A DNA stretch of 64,000 nt. Origin: Ziziphus jujuba. Its lineage: Eukaryota > Streptophyta > Magnoliopsida > Rosales > Rhamnaceae. Positions 9,303 through 18,739 of the stretch are shown one piece after another. The position numbers and the translations under genes are program-made. The notes beneath the pieces are model-generated. The model saw only the letters and a program-made list of their open reading frames with translations. It made no database searches and was not told the origin of the DNA. The DNA lies in NCBI RefSeq assembly GCF_031755915.1, contig NC_083384.1, positions 18,631,001-18,695,000 of the forward strand, given 5' to 3'. The number at the start of each line of letters is the position of its first letter. Position 1 is the first letter of the stretch.

Positions 9303-10550
9303 TTGGTAAATTTTATGTTTTTAAGCGACATTCTAGACTATCACACACGTTCTGACCTGCCGGACAAGTGCTTTATTTGGCCTGAAATAAAGACTTTAAA
9401 AATACTCTTTAGACACTTAATAAGAAATCACCAAAACAAGTTTAGAGCTGTAAACGATCAAATGGGCAAACCCATCGATGGCCTGAAAAAGGAGGAAATC
9501 AATCAAAATCAAGAAAAGAGTATTATTTCTCCTGAAGCAAATGGTAGCAGTTCGAATAAAATCAACGGGGAAATAGAAGCTGAGAATGAAGACTCGGAAG
9601 CCGCAGCAAATGGTGAGACAATACGGATCAGTTGGCGGCCTTCCAATCTGACAACGAAGAACGCACCCAAATTCCTTAAAGCCACAGGAAATGGTCACAG
9701 AACACAGATCAGTGTGCAAACTTCCGATCAGGCAACGGAGAACGCACCCAAGAAGGTTTATGGGTTTGAAAATGAAGTTTTGTCACTTCAGAATCTGCTT
9801 GGACAGCGAGAAAATGGCAACAATTTCAAGGTAATCGGGATCGTCGGGATGCGTGGCACGGGAAAAACTACTCTTTGCCAACAACTTGTCAACAGTCCAG
9901 AGTTGAAAAAGGAATACCTTCCCAAGATCTGGATAAACATGAGCAAAAAGTCCGAAAAGGATAACAAAAACGACACGAAGTTAGCAACGGTGAAAACATT
10001 ATTGGACTCTCTCGGAGTTGATGGGGAGAAACTCATCGAGTCTAGTGGAACACCTGAGAATGATAAACTTAAAGTTTTGCTTTATGTTCTTCACCAGCAG
10101 TTGATGGGGAAGAAGTATCTGGTTGTGCTCGACGATGTTGGGGAATCTGAAGATGATTGGTATGAGGATTTGGGTTGTTGTGCAAACAACAGCGAAGAAC
10201 TGGGCAATCGTCTTGCACATGGATTGCCAAAAGGTTATGGAGGAACAGTAATTGTGACAAGCAGAGATGAAGAAGTAGCGAAAAAGCTGGTTGGAAAGGA
10301 GGGGAAGAATTTATATCGTCTTAAACCATTCTCAGACCCCGTGAGCTTCTGGTCAATTTTTATAGCTGCGGTTGAGGAAGAGGGAGAGAAAGTATTGCCA
10401 CAGGATTTGGAAAAACTGCAACAGCAACTTTTGAAGAAGTGCGATGGCGTTCCATTAGCTGCAATAACGATGGGAAAAGCACAAGCTGCATCTATCAGAG
10501 ACCGCCGAGCTAGGAAGCAAGACAGAGTTCAAGATAAGAAGGGAAAGTAA
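9303..10550 (+). CDS. NB-ARC-only protein: nucleotide-binding half of a split NLR
   Basis: The open frame is 415 codons, intronless. The NB-ARC core is clear: VYGFENE at 152-158, P-loop GMRGTGKTT at 182-190, kinase-2 KKYLVVLDDV at 270-279, an RNBS-B-like VTSRDEE at 318-324 and a GLPL-type CDGVPLA at 380-386. About 29 basic residues later the protein ends, so ARC2/winged-helix and LRRs are absent; they are encoded by the divergent gene at 5627-8065. The catalytic P-loop Lys and kinase-2 Asp pair are intact, so nucleotide binding is likely. The first ATG (9303) gives 53 residues of doubtful value; ATG 9462 (Met54, MGKPIDGL) is an equally good or better start. Residues about 108-150 contain an in-frame duplication (81-bp spacing). 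Arabidopsis has NB-only proteins of this kind (At5g45440/At5g45490, from memory). It could instead be one piece of a receptor broken by inversion, but the intact frame argues against decay. Confidence 0.85.
   Translation: MVNFMFLSDILDYHTRSDLPDKCFIWPEIKTLKILFRHLIRNHQNKFRAVNDQMGKPIDGLKKEEINQNQEKSIISPEANGSSSNKINGEIEAENEDSEAAANGETIRISWRPSNLTTKNAPKFLKATGNGHRTQISVQTSDQATENAPKKVYGFENEVLSLQNLLGQRENGNNFKVIGIVGMRGTGKTTLCQQLVNSPELKKEYLPKIWINMSKKSEKDNKNDTKLATVKTLLDSLGVDGEKLIESSGTPENDKLKVLLYVLHQQLMGKKYLVVLDDVGESEDDWYEDLGCCANNSEELGNRLAHGLPKGYGGTVIVTSRDEEVAKKLVGKEGKNLYRLKPFSDPVSFWSIFIAAVEEEGEKVLPQDLEKLQQQLLKKCDGVPLAAITMGKAQAASIRDRRARKQDRVQDKKGK
9626..9751 (+). repeat. In-frame 81-bp-spaced duplication inside the NB-ARC gene
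   Basis: Segments 9626-9670 and 9707-9751 are related 45-bp copies: both begin GATCAGT and end GAGAACGCACCCAA or GAAGAACGCACCCAA. The offset is 81 bp, exactly 27 codons, so the linker before the NB-ARC domain carries two versions of a short module ending in (K/E)NAPK. Confidence 0.75.
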
Positions 10551-12843
10551 TAAGGCAGAAGTGCGTTTTGCCGATAATACTTTTTCGTATTAGTCGTCCT
10601 TTTTTGGTATAATTAGAAAATAAATTGGGTCTGTCAAATGTTTTGGTTTTTTTTTTTTTTTTTTTTTGGGGTAATGCTGTCAAATGTTTTGTTATTGGTT
10701 GAGTCTCTTGTTTTTTTTTTTCTTTTTTTTGTTTCCGCTTCAAATTGTGTACCACTTTTGGAATAGTGTTGGGTTTAGCTTCAAATTGTGTACTACTTTT
10801 GTATCAGTGATGGCTCTTTGTCCTATAAAATTATTTAGGGAAATTTGGCATACTAGGTTTGTATTTGCACTTTAAAATTTTTTCCTCCCATTTTACACCT
10901 TAAAACTCAGTTTAACCTTGCATCATTGGTACTTCTAATATATTTCCATCCAATAGATTAACATATTGAGCATTTGTTGTGCACATGATCATAAACCAGA
11001 GGCATTTGATGTCTTTTTGCCCTTCCCCTTTTTTTTTTTAAAAAAAAAAAAATCTTTTTTTATTTTTTTATTTTCACATATATGTGTTATTTCAAATATC
11101 AATTTTAAAAATAAATAATAATAATAATAATTATTATAAATTAGAAGGAGGTGTTGTTAATCAATTGGTGGTATTATATTAGCACGAATATTGGGATATT
11201 GATTATAATTAATTATGATGATGAGTAGATATGATAAGCTAAGCCACAGCAGATTCAAGATCAATTTCATCAACATTCAAGTCTAACCCATTATTACTCC
11301 GTTGTTATGCAGCTGCAGCAGATTCAGATCAGTAATCATATTGTTTCCAAGAGAAAATACATCAATCTGATTAGTTCCTGACAAAAAAAATGATCTCTCC
11401 CCAACATCAATTTTTTTTTAAAAAAAAAAAAGAAAAGATTGAAAATAAAAAATTAATAACTTTATCTAGGTTCGGTAATTTTGGAACAAAGAATTTAATA
11501 TATTAGATCTTTAAGCAAAGCCTTTGCTAAGCTCCAATATCTGTTTCTCATTCGAATGAGGAAATTCCCTAAAAAGACTAATCAAAGAAAAACCAAAGAC
11601 GAAAAATAAAAAATAAAATAAAAAAACCTTTGTGTTTGTCAAGTGGGAAAATAATATATTTATAATTATCATACGCTTCGAGCTCTTGTATTTGTTGAGA
11701 GGTGTTTTTGTGGTAATGCTTTTTATTGGGAGGGTTGGCAGCGGCATCCTGATGATCATTTGAACCACCATCTATCTTCTCTTTTCCAGATCTGCTTTTG
11801 TGCACTTCCTCTCTGCTTCTCCTCCCGAAATTCTTAGTCATTCTTGTCACATGATGATGATTGTCTCTCCATGCTTGTTTGCTAATCAAACAAAAAAAAT
11901 TAAAAAAATAACAAATCCCAGATAAGAAATTTTCAAAAATAAAGAGAGAGAGAGAGAGAGAGAGAGAGGAAGGGAGAAAAAGGCATTAAATGCGCTTGGT
12001 TTACTCTCATGTGTGTAGTACATGTTCAATCTATTGATGGATTAGATGGGAAAGGTTAAAAGGATTGATGGTGCAAGGTTCAATTGAGTTTAGGGTACAA
12101 ATGTCAAGAATTTTTATTTTTATTTTTTTTTAACAGTGCAAAGTGCAAAAACAATACAGTTCAAAGTGCAACGATGTCAAATTCTCAATTGTATATAAAA
12201 GTTTTAAAAAATCATTTTATAAAAGTTAATTACTTAAAAAAAATTTTAAATTTAAATTGAATATGCTTTTTATATTTGATTAATTATTTAAAAAAATCTA
12301 CAAAATTTTTTTAAAATTTAAATTGAATGTGATCCTACATTTGATCGTCTCTAATGTTGTGCAAGGAAGAAGAAAATATTGTATGCAACAGTTACTTGAA
12401 ATAAATATATACTTATGGCATCAAGATCCATTTATTTTTCGCTAAGTATTTCCAACTAATCAAAAAGTTACACATGTTAAAATAGCACATTTTTTTTTTT
12501 AATCTTGATTTTCTGTTTTAGGTTTTAGATGTAAATATCTCTAAATTTGTTATAGATCTAAGTTGCTAAATGGTAGAGAAAAAAACCAGAAAATAGAACT
12601 AATGACAAAAACTTTCATGGTGGTTGCCTTGTAGGACCTAATATGTACGGTATGCATAACAATAATATTATAGTGTGTTTATTCAACCAATTTTCTTATT
12701 TATTTCAAATGATGTAATAATATTGTTTTATTGAGTTCATTTATACTTTTATGCTATATTAATTGAGAAAATTGTTTTCAAAAATAATTTTTAAAGAAAA
12801 AAGAGGAAATTATTGAATTAACAATATTTATGCACAAGATTAG
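10551..12843. other. AT-rich intergenic region with a GA microsatellite
   Basis: This is downstream of the NB-ARC gene. It contains T and A homopolymers (near 10650, 10710, 11030 and 11410), an (AAT)n tract near 11113, a (GA)n microsatellite at 11943-11968 and a MITE-like fragment near 12130-12180. A minus-strand open frame at 11578-11889 (103 codons) starts with a plausible basic, His-rich peptide but ends in AT-rich low complexity; I do not recognise it and do not call it a gene. Confidence 0.6.
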
Positions 12844-13800
12844 TGTGACAGTTCGCATTTTTAGAATGGTATAGTGGCATTTTCATAAATATTTAAAGTT
12901 TGGGATCTTCAATCTTAGACCATGGGAATCTCTTAATAATGTCACTAGGATAGTACATGTCAAATGGCGGACCAAGATACGAAGGTTTGTTAGAGAAAAC
13001 CTCATTATAATTCCTCGTACAAAGTGATATTTCCAACTGTCAAAAAGGAAATGACTAAATAAGCTCTTTAGGGGGAGTGGTTCATGCCTAGCTTTCCATG
13101 GCCCCCAATCCTAACTTTGAGCATGGGCTAAGTGAGCCTCCCACAGATTTTGGCAAGTCGTGGGGAGGGCATAGGTGCCACAGAGGTGGTCTTATATTTC
13201 CGAGGGACAAGGAGTTTCGAGGATAGTACCGGTAGATGTTATGAGCTGGTATTACGCGTCGCTCCTATGTCAGAGGTTTAGTGTTGCATTCTCTATGCCG
13301 TTTCCTATTGACAATGCTAAAGACACACATGGCATGGGCATTTGTTATAGGTATGTGGCAAATGTGCCATAGAGCGAGTGCTTGGGTTCTGCCTCGCTCA
13401 AAAGGGTCAGAAGCTAGTGGGCAATGATTGGGTGACACCATGCTATTGAGTGACATTTATATGTGGGCTTCGGATCTTATGTTGCTACCTTGGATGCTAT
13501 GTAGGCACGATACTAGCGTGCATATCTCAAAGTCATGTGCTATTCGGGATGTGCTTGGACCAAGGCCGTAATGGAGAGCTGGTTGCTGGCTAGATCTTGG
13601 CACAAGGTTGAGCTTCAAGCTACCGAGTCAGCATGAGATCATCAAGCTAGCTTATTGGGTGGCATAAACCTTGATGACTACAAGAACCTATGGATGGGGC
13701 GAGCATATTTTCTAATAGCCTTGATGCTAAGAAGCAATCATAGTCACCTACATGCGACACTCGTGAGAGTAGTTCTCATTAGTGAGCCTCAGGGGAGTAC
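12844..13800 (+). mobile_element. Probable LTR fragment or solo LTR (Ty3/gypsy-like), GC-richer island
   Basis: The left end, TGTGACAGTTCGCATTTTTA, resembles the TGTGAC(R)RCCCG start common to many plant Ty3/gypsy LTRs. The following ~900 bp are clearly richer in G and C than the flanks and contain no long open frame, as expected of an LTR. The right end was not fixed; it abuts the probable hAT remnant at about 13803. No second copy exists in the window. Confidence 0.35.
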
Positions 13801-13802
13801 GA

Positions 13803-15465
13803 TTAAGCATGGCAATTTAACCTGCATAACTTGAAACCCGCGGTGCACTACCCCTAATGGGACAGTTTTTTTCTAGAAAAATCGAGATTATGGGACGGGC
13901 TCAGGTTATTGATTTAAAACTTGAGTTAGGGCCGGACCGGAACCGGAGAATAAAAACCCCAGCCTGAACCAGGCCTAGTATATTTTTTTATTTTTTTATG
14001 TAGTTTCATTAAACCCTAACAAAAATAACCCTCACTCATCTTCTTTCTACAGTCATTACACCTTCACTTTACAGATCTGCTGCTGCACCATTCACCAAGC
14101 TGCCCCCACCAAGTTGTTGACTGTCCGACCATCACCCACCTTTAGAATCACAACCCTCACCCTTGCAACCCCAACACCTAGGCAGGATCTTATGTCTCTT
14201 TCCTTTTTTATTTTTTATTTTTGTTTTTTCCTTTTTTTTTTTCCCTTATTTCATTTCTGTGTCTCATGCTCCACTCTCATTGGCCTTCTATTTGCTGCAT
14301 TTTGTGGTGTGTTTTGGATAAATAGACAATAGTTTTTCTGCTTAATTGTGAGAAGTTTATTTCCTGTTTTCTGGGTTGACAACCAGAGCTCTCCTTAGTA
14401 TGTTGATTCCTTTATCATCATCATGATTAGATGAAATGCTTGCTGTTTCATTGTGCAATTTCAACCTTATCTATCAAAGGCATTTTCTTATAAAAACAGA
14501 CTCTATTTTTGCTGTTTTGCTCTGTTTTCTCCTTTTGCTAACTGGTATTTTTGCTATTGAGTAATTCTAAAGGGCCTAAATTGGAACAAATTGAAGGTAG
14601 AAGTATTTTTGTTTTTGCTCTATTTTCTCCATTTGCTAGCCAATTGTTTATGCAATCTTTTGTCATTGTAGTGTAGCAATACTTTTTCTCCTTTGGTAGA
14701 CTTTGGAAAATGAACGTCTAAGTAGGCTTGTAAAGCATATTATAAACAATGAAATAAATATGCCAGTGTTATGATGTAAAGATGCTGGTAATTGAACTTT
14801 CTTGGAGTTAAATAGGCAAGGAGTTTGAAATTTACTAATGTGTTTGGAACTACTTGTTTCTTGGCAGACTTCATGGGTTGGTAATGATTATTTCCTTTCT
14901 CGTTTTAGTTGCTTGCACAGTGTTGATATGTCTTATTAATTAGAATTTACAAAAAATTACAATTTACAATTTACAATTGATTCAATTCAATTATTAGGTT
15001 GCCTCCATTCTCTTCCTCTCTTTGTGCTCTGCTTTGACTGCTGATATTGGTCAGGGAACTACTAACCTACCCATATCTCTATCTTACAGTGTTTTTATTC
15101 TTCAAAACCATGCTATTAAGAAGTGACTTGAACAGCCAATAATTGCCTTGAGGTTTCACATGTATTTTTTTATTGTATTCTTATATTGGACCTCGATGCA
15201 TTTTATTGTGATTTTATTGCATTTTAGTTACTTTATTTTTTTTTATTCATGAAAAATTTTTTTTTACATAAATTTCTTAAAAAAAAATCAATTATAAAAA
15301 AAGAGAAAAAAAGCTACCCGTTTCATCCCCGATTGGGGAATCCCCGTCCCCACCGGACATCTAAAGAAATGGAAAAAACTGCGGAAATAGGATAAAAAAT
15401 TCCCAATGGAAACGGGGATGGGATTTTAAAAATTGATCCTATCCTGTGCCGTTGACATTTCTAAA
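13803..15465. mobile_element. Probable non-autonomous hAT element, ~1.66 kb
   Basis: Terminal inverted sequences TTAAGCATGGCAA (13803-13815) and, on the opposite strand at the right end, TTAGAAATGTCAA match at 9 of 13 positions. Both ends are followed inward by G/C-rich pronoun-like runs typical of plant hAT elements: GGGACGGGCTC and GGGCCGGACCGGAACCGG near 13893-13945, and CGATTGGGGAATCCCCGTCC near 15328-15350. The flanks TACGATT and TTCGATT could be a decayed target duplication. The interior has a CT-rich 5'UTR-like stretch (14030-14160) and T-rich sequence but no transposase. Confidence 0.4.
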
Positions 15466-15800
15466 TTCGATTGGTATCAGATAAGTCGATATATGAACTC
15501 GGATAATTAAAAAACTGGCCTTAACTAGAGAATTTTAGTGTTGCACAATCTATTTCCGCTACATAAAATATAGGACTGTAACAATTAATACACGCTAAAC
15601 CAATGCCTATAGGATATTAAAATTGGAAAATTATAGCACCACATATCATCTTACCAGATAACATTCAAATAAGTTAAAAAAAAAAATAAAAGAGAAAATT
15701 ACAGAATACCTTTATTGAGTTTTACCCGTGTGTCATATTTCAAAAGAAAAAAAAACAATAAAAAATCCGTATATCAATCTGCCTTCTAATTTTTTTTTTT

Positions 15801-16157
15801 AATGTTAATTGTATTTTAATATAATATACTTTAGTCAAATTGCAAATTGAATTCTTAAGTGTAAAACATTTTATTTCAGACCTTCAATTTATAATTTTTT
15901 TCACATTAATCTAATTTTCAAATTAACCAAAAGAAAGTTTAAATTTGAAAAAAAAGACTAGTTTTCTCAATTTACAAACAATATAAAGAACAAAATTGAT
16001 TAATTGATTTATGAAAAAACTAGTCAATTTTTCAAATTTTAAACTTTTTGTTTGTTAGTTTGCAAATCAATTTGGAAATTGACTAATGTAAAATAAACTA
16101 TAAATTAATGAACTAATTTGAAACATTTTAAATTTAAAGACCCAATACAATTAGCCA
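15801..16157. repeat. Long inverted repeat, MITE-like (~355 bp)
   Basis: The left arm begins GTTAATTGTATTTTAATA and ends near AAAAAAGACTAGTTTTCTC. The right arm, read on the other strand, begins GGCTAATTGTATTGGGTC and ends AAAATTGACTAGTTTTTTC. Matching landmarks inside both arms are TTTAGTCAA/ATTAGTCAA, CAATTTATA/TAATTTATA and CAAATTAACC/CAAACTAACA. Arms are ~150 bp with a ~50-bp spacer, able to form a long hairpin. No coding capacity. Confidence 0.55.
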
Positions 16158-16598
16158 AAATCTAGGGTTCTAAAATGTAATTTTTTTTCTTCTTCTAAGT
16201 AATTTTCCCACTAAACTAATTCATAATGTCAAATTTCCCACATCTAATTTTTTGGTTGGAATTTAATCCTCAATTACAAAACTATAAAACTACTGGGTTC
16301 CAAATGCATTAACCCATATATATATAATATTAATTTTATTGGTCAGTTTAATCTTTATCTTACAATTGTGTCAATATCAAATTATATATAATTTATGATA
16401 GTCAAACAATTATAACAGATGATAAGGATTCCACTGCACTTTTATCAAGGATTTCTCTTATATGTACAAAATCTTAAATATTCAAAGTTTTTTTATATTT
16501 TAAAAATTTTTTTTAGATAATTATATGCATGGATATTATCATTACATCTTTTGAAAGAAGATATATGATTGTTTTTTATTTTTATTTTTATCCATGTA

Positions 16599-16644
<46 letters not shown>

Positions 16645-18739
16645 AGTTGTATTAGAGATTAAATTTATGACTTCGTTATAAAATATCCTCATTTGAAAGT
16701 TTTAGAAATTACGAGTATCATTACTGACTCTATCTATCACTAATTTTTTTTTTTGACAATATTAGAAAAATAGATAATCACTCAAAAAAAAAAAACTTTT
16801 CATTTAGATTGTTTAAATATTCTATCAAGCTAATGTGATAAGAAAAAAAAAAATTAATAGACAAAGATATTAGAGATATTCTAGAAAAAAGAAAATAATA
16901 TTAATCATACAATAGATTAATTGCCACATATCTTTATATTCTTGAAAGTTTAAGTGGAGTAATTAAAAAAATTTCCATTTAATAGTATCTAACTTTAAAT
17001 AATATAATTATTATCATGACAAATAATCAAAACTCAATTGAATATATTATAAATAATTTAATTGCTTAAAGAAGTTACATGAGTATTAATGTAATTTTAT
17101 GTATTAAATATTTCATTAGCACATTATTTATTATTTTTTTTTTTATTTTTTTATTTTTAATTCTTTATTTATTAAAATAATAGATAAAAGACTACAGAAT
17201 AAAATATTGTCCATTTATTTAATTTTGTTTAAAAAATAAGAAAATTATTACAGTACAATGCTATTCTATACTAAATACCATATAATAATAATACAAGAGA
17301 ATTCAATACATTATCCTTAATACAATACAGATTAATAAAATGCGACGGCGAAAGCGAGGCCACAATCACCAAAAATGATAAAATTCTACCGGAGGAAGAC
17401 AGCGCTGGTCAAGCAGGACCTGGACCAAACCAGATAACCAGAAACCGATGGATTTGTGCCCACCTTAATAACAAATAACTATGTTGGACCACCATATTGG
17501 ACCACTTGTAAAATCATACAAATCGATTAAATTGAGATGGCCCATCTGACAAATCAGGACACTCCATGACATGTAGTGACTTTTTATTGGCCCAACAAAA
17601 TGAACATCATTCTTCAAAAAATAAAATAAAATAACCAAAAAAAAGTGGACCATAAGAGTTCAAATCACTGTACTAATAATAATGATAATAAAACAATTAT
17701 TTTAGGATATCACGTTTGACATGCAAATTATATTCAATGGGCTTGTTTGCTATTTGTATAATAATAATAACAATAATAAAACAGTTTGATTATTTTTTAT
17801 TAATTTCTATTAGATTTGTAATTAATTAAATCAGGTTTATTCACTTTTTTGGTAAAAAAATAAGGTTTATTCACTTGCCTTTCTCTATATATTATCTTTT
17901 CATTTCATTTTTTTTTTTTTTTTGGGAGGATGCTGCTTTAAATTTCTTGCATGCTTGGAGATCTAGTAGATTTGGTATGTCTACTTTGGCGCATTTAAAA
18001 ATAGTAAGAAATTGACAATGAATTTGTGCACAGTGTATGCCATAAGTTCACTTTTGATATTATAAAAACTACTTCCACTTTTACTTGCATTTTCTATTTT
18101 CAACAGTTTACTTGATTTTTGTTGTATAATAATAATAAAAAAAAATTCCATTTCCATCCAAAAGTCCTATAATTGGATTGTACTATATTACAGTTTAAAA
18201 AACTACTGGTTTAGACGCAAGTGATCAATGAATTATAGGTGTTATAACTTACCAAAACAATTTTCATCCCAAACTACCCGAAAAAAAAATTAAAAAAAAA
18301 AAAGGCCAATCAAGTTAACCAAACGATGACCAATAAGTAGCTGACACGGCAGACGGCCATACGGTAAGAAGCAAAAACCTCAGCACAGAGAATCTAAAAG
18401 ATCCCCCAATCTGCAACTACTACTGCAGTGATCTGCAATTGGTCACTCCAAGAAGTTGCCAGAGATGGCCTAATAAATGTAGTAGTTGATAAAGAAACGC
18501 TGCTGGTGGGTTTTCCTTCATTAGATCAGTGTGTCCACTTTTGGGTGCCTTCTTCACCAATCATAGACCACCACCAATAATCAAGTCATTGCCATATAAA
18601 ACTTCTACCAAAAAAACAAAAATTTATATTTATAAAACTCGCTTCAAAAGTTCTTGGAGACAAACTCATCCAATGGTTCACCTCCTACAATCTTTGAATA
18701 CCAAAAATCTTTCTGTATAACAACAACCCACAAAAAGTC
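16158..18739. other. Intergenic region upstream of the thioesterase gene
   Basis: AT-rich sequence with a compound (TC)n(TA)n microsatellite at about 16599-16644 and several A/T homopolymers. Short non-AT-rich pieces at 17340-17460 and 18300-18480 have no recognisable coding potential. The last ~400 bp before ATG 18740 should hold the promoter and 5'UTR of the thioesterase gene. Confidence 0.6.

Noticed and set aside
9417..10260. Minus-strand frames of 63-100 codons inside the NB-ARC gene
   Set aside because: Shadows of the strong plus-strand NB-ARC frame.
11511..11889. Two overlapping minus-strand frames (86 and 103 codons)
   Set aside because: They end in AT-rich hydrophobic low complexity, match nothing known and have no clear promoter or partner exon.
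12844..13800. Considered an integrated pararetrovirus because of its different composition
   Set aside because: No movement-protein, coat-protein or reverse-transcriptase motifs on either strand; an LTR fits better.
18529..18720. 63-codon plus-strand frame just upstream of the thioesterase gene
   Set aside because: Lies in the promoter/5'UTR; Lys/Thr-rich low complexity with no family resemblance.
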